64,000 nt of DNA from Roseburia_C sp031555935 (GTDB lineage Bacteria > Bacillota > Clostridia > Lachnospirales > Lachnospiraceae): NCBI GenBank assembly GCA_031555935.1, contig JAVBTX010000019.1, positions 124,001-188,000 on the forward strand, written 5' to 3'. Positions 26,827 through 35,633 of this stretch are shown here, piece after piece. Every line of letters starts with the position of its first letter. Within the stretch, counting starts at the first letter, position 1. The notes under the pieces are model-generated. The model searched no databases, had not been told where the DNA came from, and worked only from the letters and a program-made list of their open reading frames with translations. The translations under genes and the position numbers were made by a program.

Positions 26827-27168
26827 TTATAAGCCGTAATTTCGCTTCATCTGTTCATACATTGTCTGGGCTAGTGAATTACCTGTTTGTCCGCCAACCT
26901 GACCTGCCAAATCCTGAACCATCTTATCCTTGTAAAAGCCAGTTAACTGTGACATTGAAGAATCTTTATCACTGTTTGGAATGGTCTTTTCTACTTCTTT
27001 CATTACCTGCTCAATAAAATATGTCTCAAACTCTTTGCAGACATCCATCAGTTCATCATCCGTCGCGGTCGACAAATCCGAACCCAGCGTCTTTTGCAGT
27101 TCCGAATTAGCAGATGTTGCTTTTGTTGTATCAATATATGAAGAAATACCATCTAAAGATATACCCAT
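26827..27168 (-). CDS. flgJ: FlgJ-like rod-binding protein (no muramidase domain)
   Basis: 113 residues from MGISLDGISSYIDTT, with GGAG seven bases upstream; an earlier ATG is too close to the ribosome site. The rod-binding domain (PF10135) is recognisable in LMDVCKEFETYFIEQVMKEVEKTIP and QLTGFYKDKMVQDLAGQ. It corresponds to the N-terminal half of enterobacterial FlgJ, which caps or scaffolds the growing flagellar rod; the hydrolase half is absent, as is usual in Firmicutes. It is the last gene of the Mbl-FlhO-FlhP cluster. Confidence 0.88.
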   Translation of the reverse strand: MGISLDGISSYIDTTKATSANSELQKTLGSDLSTATDDELMDVCKEFETYFIEQVMKEVEKTIPNSDKDSSMSQLTGFYKDKMVQDLAGQVGGQTGNSLAQTMYEQMKRNYGL

Positions 27169-27217
27169 ATTCATACTCCTTACTTTTATTTTCTTTCAAA
27201 GTTCAAACTTCATCGCA

Positions 27218-28030
27218 TTATCTTCGAAGCTGATTCGCCTGTCCTAGCATGTCATCTGCGGCCTGAATTGCCTTTGAGTTCATTTCATATGCACGCTGTG
27301 CCACAATCAAATCAACCATTTCGTCGGCAATCTGCACATTAGAGCCTTCCAAATAATTCTGGTAAACTTTACTCCTAACCAGATTATTCGTGTTCGCCTC
27401 ATTCATTGCTGCTCCAGATGCCGGGGTCACATTATATAAGTTACCCGCCAACTTTTCCAATCCGGCTGGATTGTTGAACTGAAAGAGGGCAATTCCATTT
27501 CCAAACTGCACATTATTGCCAGCCGCATTTTCATAGTAAAATGTTCCATCACTTGTTACTGTAACTTTACTGACTGATACGCCATTTGGAACTACAATTT
27601 CATTTCCATTGTTATCTAAAACGGGGTTACCACTTGAGTTGCAAAGTGTCGTTCCATTCACACCCATACTCCAGTTAAAATTACCATTTCTGGTATAATA
27701 TGTATCGCCGTCAGCTCCACGAATTGCAAAGAAACCATCACCATCTATTGCAAATGCCGTATCACTAGCGTTAGCCAGCATCGCTCCCTGCTCAAAGCTC
27801 GTCGTCGTTGATGCTACTCTGGTACCAAGTCCAACCTGTGCCGGAATTGGCTTCTGTTCACCATTCGCCGTCGTTGTTCTTGCTTGCAGTGTTTGGTAAA
27901 GCAGTGATTTAAACTCTGCTTTCTCCGATTTAAAACCTGTCGTATTTACATTTGCTAAGTTATTTGAAATTGTGTCTACATTGGTCTGCTGAGCAATCAT
28001 TCCTGATGCCGCAGTCCATAATGATCTCAT
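27218..28030 (-). CDS. flgG: Flagellar rod protein FlgG/FlhP
   Basis: About 270 residues. N-terminal SLWTAASGMIAQQTNVDTISNNLANVNTTGFK is the conserved rod/hook N-region (shown here in parts: AASGMIAQQ, ISNNLANVNTTGFK), central GDGFFAI and YTRNGNFN belong to the core, and the end has LEGSNVQIADEMVDLIVAQR and AYEMNSKAIQAADDM, the C-terminal coiled-coil half. This is the distal rod (FlgG) or B. subtilis FlhP equivalent. The adjacent upstream ATG is also possible. Exported by the flagellar type III system. Confidence 0.92.
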   Translation of the reverse strand: MRSLWTAASGMIAQQTNVDTISNNLANVNTTGFKSEKAEFKSLLYQTLQARTTTANGEQKPIPAQVGLGTRVASTTTSFEQGAMLANASDTAFAIDGDGFFAIRGADGDTYYTRNGNFNWSMGVNGTTLCNSSGNPVLDNNGNEIVVPNGVSVSKVTVTSDGTFYYENAAGNNVQFGNGIALFQFNNPAGLEKLAGNLYNVTPASGAAMNEANTNNLVRSKVYQNYLEGSNVQIADEMVDLIVAQRAYEMNSKAIQAADDMLGQANQLRR

Positions 28031-28172
28031 CATATCCTCGCATTCCTTTCCAAGTTGACTTATGAATCCCTTCGCAACTTATCATGCGACGTCCTGTCTC
28101 GTATTGTTGATAGTTATCCACTATCAAGATAATTACTGCTATCTTTTTTATCGGCACCAAACCAAAAAAACT

Positions 28173-28976
28173 TTATACCTTACCAACTTGATTTACGGCT
28201 TTATCCAAAGTTGTATCAATTGTCTGAATTACCTTCTGACCAGCCTCGTATGCTCTCGTTATTGTAATCATATCAACCATTTCTTTGACTACGTTTACAT
28301 TTGATGTCTCGAGTATACCTTGATTAATCTTTGCATTGGAAGCAATTACCTGTGCTCCAGCCTGCAAATCATAAAGATTTTCGCCATATTTCATAATATA
28401 ATTATAGTCAGCCACATCTACCACTCCAAGTTGGGCAATTACCTGACCATTCTGGATGATATTTCCGTTTGTTTCATCAATTGTAAAATCTTGATTTGGG
28501 TCTAACTGAATAAAACTCGCTGCTGTACCATTTCCAGTCATTGCACCATTTTGATTCAACACATAATCGCCATCTTTTGTCACTAGATAACCAGCAGTGT
28601 TTACAGCAAATGCACCATCACGAGTATATTTTACCGAAGTCTCACCTTGTTTATTGGTAAAAGAAATTGCGAAAAATCCATCTCCATCAAGTGCCACATC
28701 GTACTTACTATCTGTCACACGGAAGTTACCCTGGCTATAATCAGTGTAGGTTTCACCAACTTTTACACCAAGACTGATATCACCTAGTCCCTTAGGAATA
28801 TAGTAATCTGAGGAGTCCTTAATCTTAATTGCCAATTCATCAGCAAATGACTTATTGACCGTTCCTTCTTTCTTATACGCATTTGTATCAGCATTTGCCA
28901 GATTGTTCGACAAGACATCCAAACGTCTCTGTTCTTCAACCATTCCTGTATAAGCAGTATATAAACCTTTTACCAT
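28173..28976 (-). CDS. flgF: Flagellar rod protein FlgF/FlhO
   Basis: 267 residues. MVKGLYTAYTGMVEEQRRLD and LSNNLANADTNAYKKEG form the N-region; ALDGDGFFAIS and YTRDGAFAV the core; LETSNVNVVKEMVDMITITR and AYEAGQKVIQTID the C-region. It matches the proximal rod component FlgF, B. subtilis FlhO. It is separated from mbl by 40 bases and from flgG by 142 bases. The gene order mbl-flhO-flhP equals that of B. subtilis. Confidence 0.92.
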   Translation of the reverse strand: MVKGLYTAYTGMVEEQRRLDVLSNNLANADTNAYKKEGTVNKSFADELAIKIKDSSDYYIPKGLGDISLGVKVGETYTDYSQGNFRVTDSKYDVALDGDGFFAISFTNKQGETSVKYTRDGAFAVNTAGYLVTKDGDYVLNQNGAMTGNGTAASFIQLDPNQDFTIDETNGNIIQNGQVIAQLGVVDVADYNYIMKYGENLYDLQAGAQVIASNAKINQGILETSNVNVVKEMVDMITITRAYEAGQKVIQTIDTTLDKAVNQVGKV

Positions 28977-29016
28977 TGACGTACCCCTTCCGTATTTTGC
29001 AGACGCTTTCTATTTT

Positions 29017-30012
29017 CTAGTCGTTATCTCTTTTTCCAGCTAAAAATTCTACGAATTTTCCAGTTCCAATCGCTACGCAAGTCATTGGCTCTTCCGATGT
29101 CATCGTATTAATGCCAGTCTTATCTTCAATCAATTCTTCCAAACCACGAAGTAACGAACCGCCACCGGTCAATACAATACCACGGTCGGCAACGTCAGCC
29201 GCCAATTCTGGTGGTGTTTTCTCCAAAACACTGTGCACCGCTTCAACAATCTGCAAGGTTGGCTCGCGCAGTGCTTCTTCCGTCTCTTCCGATGATACCG
29301 TAACAGTCTTTGGCAAACCAGTGACAAGGTTTCTACCTCTAACATCCATCGAATCATTCTGTGCCAATGGAAAACAGGTTCCAATTTTAATCTTAATATC
29401 CTCAGCGGTTCTTTCACCAATCAAAAGGTTATGTTTCTTTCTCATATAACGCACGATTGCTTCATCAAAATCATCGCCGGCAATCTTAATAGATGTACTT
29501 ACTACGGAACCACCTAGAGAAATTACTGCAATATCCGCGGTTCCACCACCGATATCGACGATCATGTTCCCACATGGTCTGGCAATATCAATCCCCGCTC
29601 CAATTGCGGCTGCAATCGGTTCTTCAATTATCTCAACTTCGCGGGCTCCCGCCTGATATGTTGCATCTTCGACTGCTTTTTTCTCTACTTCTGTGACTCC
29701 ACTCGGAACGCAAACACTGATTCGTGGTTTACGGAAGCTCTTTTTTCCAATCGCTTTTTGAATAAAATATTTTATCATCTTCTCGGTTACTGTATAATCT
29801 GATATTACACCTTGACGTAATGGTCTGACTGCCACAATATTTCCTGGTGTTCTTCCTAACATCAAGCGTGCCTCTTCACCAATTGCTTTTATTTTATTTG
29901 TATCACGGTCGAACGCTACTACTGAAGGCTCTTTTAATACAACACCCTTCCCTTTTATATATACTAAAATACTCGCCGTGCCTAAATCAATTCCAATATC
30001 TGTTGTAATCAT
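29017..30012 (-). CDS. mbl: MreB/Mbl actin-like cell-shape protein
   Basis: 331 residues. Actin-fold motifs are intact: IGIDLGTASILVY (phosphate 1), VDIGGGTADIAVISLG (phosphate 2, near 158) and GIVLTGGGSLLRGLEEL (adenosine, near 285). The protein polymerises under the membrane and directs lateral wall synthesis. Linked rod genes suggest the Mbl paralog, as in B. subtilis mbl-flhO-flhP; MreC and MreD are absent here, which supports Mbl over MreB. AAAGGGG precedes the ATG. Confidence 0.92.
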   Translation of the reverse strand: MITTDIGIDLGTASILVYIKGKGVVLKEPSVVAFDRDTNKIKAIGEEARLMLGRTPGNIVAVRPLRQGVISDYTVTEKMIKYFIQKAIGKKSFRKPRISVCVPSGVTEVEKKAVEDATYQAGAREVEIIEEPIAAAIGAGIDIARPCGNMIVDIGGGTADIAVISLGGSVVSTSIKIAGDDFDEAIVRYMRKKHNLLIGERTAEDIKIKIGTCFPLAQNDSMDVRGRNLVTGLPKTVTVSSEETEEALREPTLQIVEAVHSVLEKTPPELAADVADRGIVLTGGGSLLRGLEELIEDKTGINTMTSEEPMTCVAIGTGKFVEFLAGKRDND

Positions 30013-30273
30013 TTAAATGTTTCCCCTTTCGTCGGTCTCATTATATGTGGTATCATCTGCATTTAAAGGGTATCCTCTAAAATATATGAAATTCTCATAT
30101 ATTAAAAATTTTCATATATTAAAATAAGAAGTTTCTCTTCTAAAAAATTGCAGATTATTGCATTTAATCATATTCTTACATATATAATCTCATTATATAC
30201 AATAACTGCCATTTTTCAAAGGTTTTTTTTATAAAACATACTATCTTAAATTTTTCGCAATATATTCTTAAAA
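30013..30273. promoter_or_regulatory. Upstream region of mbl with candidate promoters
   Basis: On the minus strand TTGAAA (30219-30214), 16-base spacer, TATAAT (30197-30192) is a good sigma-A promoter with a leader of about 175 bases. A second possible one is TTTAAA-17-TATAAT nearer the gene (about 30045-30075). Between them lie three related AT-rich repeats built on TATATGA/TCATATA (30080-30120), which might form a hairpin or a protein site. Confidence 0.6.
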
Positions 30274-30302
30274 AAAACGTTCATAATTAAAATGAACGTT
30301 TT
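30274..30302 (-). terminator. uvrBA operon terminator
   Basis: Stem AAAACGTTCAT (30274-30284) / ATGAACGTTTT (30292-30302), 7-base loop. In the minus direction it is 30 bases past the uvrA stop and is followed by a run of T residues, a classic Rho-independent terminator. Confidence 0.92.
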
Positions 30303-30332
30303 CTTAATTTTTATGCTATTTTCAACTATTAT

Positions 30333-33164
30333 TTACAAATATCGCTTCACATATTGACCGGTATAAGACTCTGGAATTTTAACAATTTCTTCTGGTGTTC
30401 CCTCTGCAATCACCATTCCGCCGCCATCACCACCTTCTGGTCCCATATCAATAATATAGTCCGCCGTCTTTATGACGTCGAGATTATGCTCAATTACGAC
30501 CACTGTGTTGCCACCATCTGAAAGCCTTCTTAAGATTTCGACCAATTTGTCAACATCTGCAAAGTGCAAGCCTGTGGTTGGCTCATCAAGAATATATATT
30601 GTCTTTCCGGTGCTTCGTTTGCTTAGCTCGGTGGCCAGCTTAATTCGCTGTGCCTCACCACCCGATAGCTCTGTCGATGGCTGTCCTAAGCGAATATAGG
30701 ATAGACCCACATCATATAAAGTCTGTATTTTTCTGGCTATCTGTGGTACATTTTCAAAGAATTTCAATGCCTCTTCCACAGTCATATCCAATACATCATA
30801 GATGTTCTTGCCTTTATATTTCACATCAAGCGTTTCACGATTATAGCGTTTTCCTTGGCACACCTCACATGGAACATAGACATCTGGCAGGAAGTGCATC
30901 TCTATCTTTAAAATACCATCACCAGAACATGCCTCGCATCTTCCACCCTTAACATTAAAGCTGAACCTTCCTTTGGTGTATCCCTTTGCCTTTGCATCCG
31001 GTGTCGTGGCAAACAAATCACGAATCATATCAAATACACCCGTATAGGTTGCTGGATTAGAACGTGGTGTTCGACCAATTGGTGATTGGTCAATATCAAT
31101 CACCTTATCTAGCTGTTCAATACCAATGATTTCATCATGCTGTCCTGGTATTGTCCGCGCCCGGTTCAAATCTCTTGCTAATCTTTTATAGAGAATCTCA
31201 TTTGTCAGTGAGCTTTTTCCCGAACCCGATACACCGGTAATACAGGTCATAATACCGAGCGGAATTTGCACATCTATATTCCTCAGATTATTCTCTCTCG
31301 CACCTTTTATTTCTAAGAATCCTGTTGCCTGACGGCGCTCTGACGGAACCGGTATTTTCCGCCGGCCACTCAGATAGGCACCCGTAATAGAATCCTTATT
31401 TTTCATGATTTCAGCCGCTGTTCCCACTGCCACTACATGTCCGCCATGTTCGCCAGCTCCCGGTCCGATATCCACAATATAGTCAGCCGCCATCATCGTA
31501 TCTTCATCATGTTCAACAACAATTAATGTATTGCCCAACTCCTTCAGATTCCGCAATGTCGCCAATAATTTATCATTATCTCGCTGATGAAGTCCAATAC
31601 TTGGCTCATCCAAAATATAGGCTACGCCAACCAGCCCCGAACCAATCTGCGTCGCCAGACGGATTCGCTGCGCTTCACCACCGGATAAACTTCCGGTTGC
31701 CCGAGCCAGCGACAGATAATCGAGTCCGACATCCATCAAGAATCCAACTCTGGCCTTAATCTCTTTTATAACTTGTTCGCCAATCAACTGCTGCTGTTTG
31801 CTCAAGTTCATTTCTTCCATAAAGACATGCAATTGCTTGATTGACACAGATGTAACTTCATGAATATTCCGGTCAGAAACTGTCACCGCCAGGGCTTCTC
31901 GTTTCAAACGCTGACCACCACAAACTGGGCATGGTGTAATTCTCATAAATTCTTCATACTGCTGTTTTATTGTTTCTGAACTAGTCTCCCGATACCGACG
32001 CTGAATATTACGAATCAGTCCTTCGAAAGCCACATCATAAACCCCTTCACCGCGCTGTCCTTTGTAGTACACCTTGACATTTTTCCCATCAGTTCCATAA
32101 ATCAATACATGTCTGGCATCCTCTGACAGCTCCTTGTATGGCAGCTCCAAACTGAATTTGTACTCCTCAGACAATGCCTTCAAAATGGCATTCGTAAAAC
32201 TATTCTTATCAGTGGAAGACTGCCAACCGATTACCTGAATTGCTCCCTCTGCAAGCGATAGCCGTTTATCCGGTATCATCAATGCTTCATCAAATTCCAT
32301 TTTATAACCCAAACCAAAACAATCCGGACAAGCTCCAAACGGATTATTAAAAGAAAAACTTCGTGGCTCAATCTCATCCACACTAACACCACAATCCGGG
32401 CATGAAAAGCTCTGTGAAAATTGCAGAGGCTCACCACCAAAAACATCAACCACCAGCAAGCCTTCTGCCAAATCTAAGATTGTTTCAATTGAATCTGCTA
32501 GTCGCTTTTGGATTCCATCTTTGACAATCAGACGGTCCACGACAATTTCAATATTGTGTTTTTTATTCTTTTCCAGCTTGATTTCTTCGGTCAGTTCAAA
32601 CAAGTTGCCATCCACCCGAACCCGCACATACCCGCTTCGTTTTGCCTGCTCAAAAAGCTTCTGATGCTCGCCTTTGCGGCCACGCACGACCGGTGCTAAC
32701 AACTGTATTCTAGTCTTCTCCGGCAATTCCATAATGTGGTCGACCATCTGGTCTACAGTCTGCTTTTCGATTACTTTTCCGCACTCTGGACAATGCGGGA
32801 TTCCAATTCTAGCATACAGCAAACGAAAGTAATCATATATCTCGGTTACCGTTCCCACTGTAGAACGCGGATTACGATTTGTTGATTTCTGGTCAATCGA
32901 AATTGCTGGTGATAATCCTTCTATTTTCTCTACGTTTGGTTTCTCCATTTGTCCTAAAAACTGTCTTGCGTATGAAGACAAGGATTCCATATAGCGCCGC
33001 TGTCCCTCTGCATAAATCGTATCAAAGGCCAGTGATGATTTTCCGGAACCACTGAGTCCAGTCAGGACAATAAACTCATCGCGCGGGATATCCAAATCAA
33101 CATTTTTTAAATTATGCTCACAAGCGCCTCTTATCTTTATATATCTGCGTTCTTTCTTTGCCAT
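30333..33164 (-). CDS. uvrA: Excinuclease ABC subunit A
   Basis: 943 residues, normal length. Two ABC modules: Walker A GLSGSGKSSLAFDT near 34 and GVSGSGKSSLTNEIL near 640; signatures GSLSGGEAQRIRLATQ and ELSGGEAQRIKLATE; zinc sites CPECGKVIEKQ, CPVCGGQRLKRE and CEACSGDGILKIEMHFLPDVYVPCEVC (given in parts). UvrA dimers scan DNA for bulky lesions and load UvrB. It follows uvrB by 18 bases and ends at a strong terminator, so uvrB-uvrA is one operon under the promoter near 35280. Confidence 0.98.
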   Translation of the reverse strand: MAKKERRYIKIRGACEHNLKNVDLDIPRDEFIVLTGLSGSGKSSLAFDTIYAEGQRRYMESLSSYARQFLGQMEKPNVEKIEGLSPAISIDQKSTNRNPRSTVGTVTEIYDYFRLLYARIGIPHCPECGKVIEKQTVDQMVDHIMELPEKTRIQLLAPVVRGRKGEHQKLFEQAKRSGYVRVRVDGNLFELTEEIKLEKNKKHNIEIVVDRLIVKDGIQKRLADSIETILDLAEGLLVVDVFGGEPLQFSQSFSCPDCGVSVDEIEPRSFSFNNPFGACPDCFGLGYKMEFDEALMIPDKRLSLAEGAIQVIGWQSSTDKNSFTNAILKALSEEYKFSLELPYKELSEDARHVLIYGTDGKNVKVYYKGQRGEGVYDVAFEGLIRNIQRRYRETSSETIKQQYEEFMRITPCPVCGGQRLKREALAVTVSDRNIHEVTSVSIKQLHVFMEEMNLSKQQQLIGEQVIKEIKARVGFLMDVGLDYLSLARATGSLSGGEAQRIRLATQIGSGLVGVAYILDEPSIGLHQRDNDKLLATLRNLKELGNTLIVVEHDEDTMMAADYIVDIGPGAGEHGGHVVAVGTAAEIMKNKDSITGAYLSGRRKIPVPSERRQATGFLEIKGARENNLRNIDVQIPLGIMTCITGVSGSGKSSLTNEILYKRLARDLNRARTIPGQHDEIIGIEQLDKVIDIDQSPIGRTPRSNPATYTGVFDMIRDLFATTPDAKAKGYTKGRFSFNVKGGRCEACSGDGILKIEMHFLPDVYVPCEVCQGKRYNRETLDVKYKGKNIYDVLDMTVEEALKFFENVPQIARKIQTLYDVGLSYIRLGQPSTELSGGEAQRIKLATELSKRSTGKTIYILDEPTTGLHFADVDKLVEILRRLSDGGNTVVVIEHNLDVIKTADYIIDMGPEGGDGGGMVIAEGTPEEIVKIPESYTGQYVKRYL

Positions 33165-33182
33165 TTAACAACCATGCCTTTC

Positions 33183-35183
33183 TCACAAGTCTCTTAACAT
33201 ATTCTTCAATTCAATTAACTTATCACGGTATTCAGCCGCCGCTTCAAAGTTCAGTTCCATTGCCGCATGGTTCATCTTCTTTTGAATATCTGCAATTAAT
33301 TTCTCTAACTCCTGTCGGTTCATTGATTCTGGTTCTTTCTTGAACTTCATTTCACTCTTAGCAACTTTCTTGGAAATGCTTATCAAATCCCGAACCGATT
33401 TTTGAATGGTCTGCGGCGTTATTCCATGTTCTTCATTATACTTCTGCTGTATCTGCCTTCTTCGCTCCGTCTCGCTAATTGCCATCTTCATAGAATCGGT
33501 CATCTTATCGGCATACATAATAACATGGCCGTCTGAGTTTCGCGCCGCCCGCCCGATTGTCTGAATTAGTGATCTCTCCGAACGTAAGAAGCCTTCCTTA
33601 TCGGCATCTAAAATCGCAACTAATGTAATCTCCGGGATATCAAGTCCTTCTCGTAACAAGTTGATTCCGACCAAAACGTCAAATACATCAAGTCTTAAAT
33701 CTCGGATAATTTCCGCCCGTTCCAATGTGTCAATATCAGAATGCAAATACTTCACCCGGATTCCGATTTCGCGCATATAGTCGGTCAAATCTTCTGCCAT
33801 TTTCTTCGTTAACGTCGTTATTAATATTTTATTTCCATTGGCAGTTTCTTTATTCACTTCACCAATTAAATCGTCAATCTGTCCCTCTACCGGCCGCACC
33901 TCTATCTGCGGGTCCAGCAATCCGGTTGGTCGAATAATCTGCTCTGCACGTAGCAATTCATGTTCTTGCTCATAGACATTCGGCGTCGCCGAAACAAATA
34001 GCATCTGGTCTATCTTGCCTTCAAATTCGTCAAAATTAAGCGGTCGGTTGTCTTTCGCTGATGGTAAGCGGAAACCATACTCTACCAAATTGCTCTTTCT
34101 CGACTGGTCCCCCGCATACATCCCTCTGACCTGCGGAATAGTAATATGAGATTCATCTACAATCATTAGAAAATCATCTTTAAAATAGTCCATCAGGGTC
34201 GACGGTGTCGCCCCCTCTGGAAGTCCCGCCAGATGTCTGGAATAATTCTCAATGCCACTGCAAAATCCCGTTTCGCGCAGCATTTCTATATCAAAATTCG
34301 TCCGTTCCGCAATTCGTTGAGCTTCTATCAACTTGTCCTCACCCTTAAAATAGCGAACACGTTCTTCCATTTCTTTTTCTATTTCAATGCAGGCTTGTCT
34401 GATTTTCTCCTGCGGTACAACATAGTGAGATGCCGGAAAGATTCCAATATGCTCCAGTTCGCATTTTATCTCGCCGGTCAATATATTTATCTGCGTAATC
34501 CGTTCTATTTCATCGCCAAAAAATTCTATTCGAACCGCCGTATCATCATAAATAGCTGGTATTATCTCAATCACATCCCCGCGAACCCGGAAGGTACCAC
34601 GCTGAAAGTCCAAGTCATTTCTGGTGTATTGGATATTAATCAATGCCCGCATCACGTCATCACGGTCGCGCTCCATTCCAGGACGCAGCGATACCATCAT
34701 ATTGATTAAATCTTCCGGACTTCCCAATCCATAGATACAGGATACACTGGAAATTACAATAACGTCGCGGCGTTCTGCCAGTGATGCCGTGGCAGACAGC
34801 CGCAGCTTATCTATCTCTTCATTTACAGAGGAGTCCTTCGCAATGTAGGTGTCTGAGGATGGCACATAGGCTTCTGGCTGATAATAATCATAGTAGGATA
34901 CAAAGTACTCCACCGCATTCTCTGGAAACATCTCCTTGAATTCTCCGTAGAGCTGTCCTGCGAGGGTTTTATTATGGGCTAGGATTAGGGTTGGTTTATT
35001 TAAGGCTTGGATGATATTTGCCATCGTGAACGTCTTGCCGGAACCCGTAACGCCTAGTAAAGTCTGGAATTGGTTGCCTTCCTTGAAGCCTTTTACGAGG
35101 GCTTCGATTGCCTGCGGCTGATCGCCGGTGGGCTGGAATGGGGCTTTTAGTTTAAATGCCGATTGTTCTTGATTATCACTCAT
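33183..35183 (-). CDS. uvrB: Excinuclease ABC subunit B
   Basis: 666 residues; GGAGG seven bases before ATG. Walker A LLGVTGSGKTFTMAN near 42, the damage-probing beta-hairpin sequence YYDYYQPEAYVPSSD near 93, DEAD-type box VDESHITIPQ near 335, helicase motif VI QTIGRAARNS near 540 and a C-terminal UVR motif (LIADIQKKMNHAAMELNFEA) that binds UvrC. It verifies lesions and positions the incision. A candidate LexA site lies upstream of its promoter, fitting SOS control. Confidence 0.98.
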   Translation of the reverse strand: MSDNQEQSAFKLKAPFQPTGDQPQAIEALVKGFKEGNQFQTLLGVTGSGKTFTMANIIQALNKPTLILAHNKTLAGQLYGEFKEMFPENAVEYFVSYYDYYQPEAYVPSSDTYIAKDSSVNEEIDKLRLSATASLAERRDVIVISSVSCIYGLGSPEDLINMMVSLRPGMERDRDDVMRALINIQYTRNDLDFQRGTFRVRGDVIEIIPAIYDDTAVRIEFFGDEIERITQINILTGEIKCELEHIGIFPASHYVVPQEKIRQACIEIEKEMEERVRYFKGEDKLIEAQRIAERTNFDIEMLRETGFCSGIENYSRHLAGLPEGATPSTLMDYFKDDFLMIVDESHITIPQVRGMYAGDQSRKSNLVEYGFRLPSAKDNRPLNFDEFEGKIDQMLFVSATPNVYEQEHELLRAEQIIRPTGLLDPQIEVRPVEGQIDDLIGEVNKETANGNKILITTLTKKMAEDLTDYMREIGIRVKYLHSDIDTLERAEIIRDLRLDVFDVLVGINLLREGLDIPEITLVAILDADKEGFLRSERSLIQTIGRAARNSDGHVIMYADKMTDSMKMAISETERRRQIQQKYNEEHGITPQTIQKSVRDLISISKKVAKSEMKFKKEPESMNRQELEKLIADIQKKMNHAAMELNFEAAAEYRDKLIELKNMLRDL

Positions 35184-35276
35184 TTATTCACCTCCAAGTT
35201 GTTGTCATTTATTCGTGTAATTATTCCCACTTTTGTTGATTTATAGACAACAAAGGAATTGGTAATGCTGAATACG

Positions 35277-35326
35277 ATTATACCATACCAAATAAAAAAA
35301 GTACAGCGATAAAAGAACAATTGTTC
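35277..35326 (-). promoter_or_regulatory. uvrB promoter with candidate LexA (SOS) box
   Basis: Minus-strand extended -10 TGGTATAAT (TATAAT at 35282-35277). The palindrome GAACAATTGTTC (35315-35326) fits the Gram-positive LexA core GAAC-N4-GTTC (extended CGAACAATTGTTCT, one mismatch in the central R/Y positions). It sits just upstream of the -35 region. Confidence 0.6.
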
Positions 35327-35345
35327 GTTTTTCGCTGTACTTTTT
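35296..35345 (-). terminator. Terminator of the 35363 gene, enclosing the LexA-like box
   Basis: Stem AAAAAGTACAGCGA (35296-35309) / TCGCTGTACTTTTT (35332-35345), with the GAACAATTGTTC palindrome as its apical part. In the minus direction it is followed by seven T residues. It closes the small cysteine-rich gene and isolates the uvrB promoter. Confidence 0.88.
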
Positions 35346-35362
35346 AAAGATGAACTCTAAAC

Positions 35363-35602
35363 TCACCGATCCATTTTATCTTTACCTAACACCATTATAT
35401 TTTCATCCGGATAGCTGCAAAGTACACTGTCCAGATGCTGAATACCACAGAAATGTTTGCAAATAGATGTGTCCTTGACTGCACACTTATGCACCTCTGT
35501 GTTATCAGCCGCATTCCACGGACATTTAGAATCACCAAAATCACCATTACTAAAATCAATATCCATATTTGCGCCAATCAATTTGTCAATCTTTTCATCC
35601 AT
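35363..35602 (-). CDS. Small cysteine-rich protein, unknown
   Basis: 79 residues with a good ribosome site (GAGG eight bases upstream). Six cysteines: CPWN, HKCAV, SICKHFCGIQH and VLCSYPDEN. The pattern suggests a metal or Fe-S site rather than secreted disulfides, since there is no signal peptide. It lies 31 bases after the flavodiiron gene and before a terminator, so it is the tail gene of that operon and may be a redox partner. No family recognised. Confidence 0.7.
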   Translation of the reverse strand: MDEKIDKLIGANMDIDFSNGDFGDSKCPWNAADNTEVHKCAVKDTSICKHFCGIQHLDSVLCSYPDENIMVLGKDKMDR

Positions 35603-35633
35603 TGTATTTTCCTCATAAAATTTTATCTAAAAA

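Noticed and set aside
27960..28160. Small frame between the two rod protein genes
   Set aside because: Overlaps the end of flgG in another frame and has no ribosome site.
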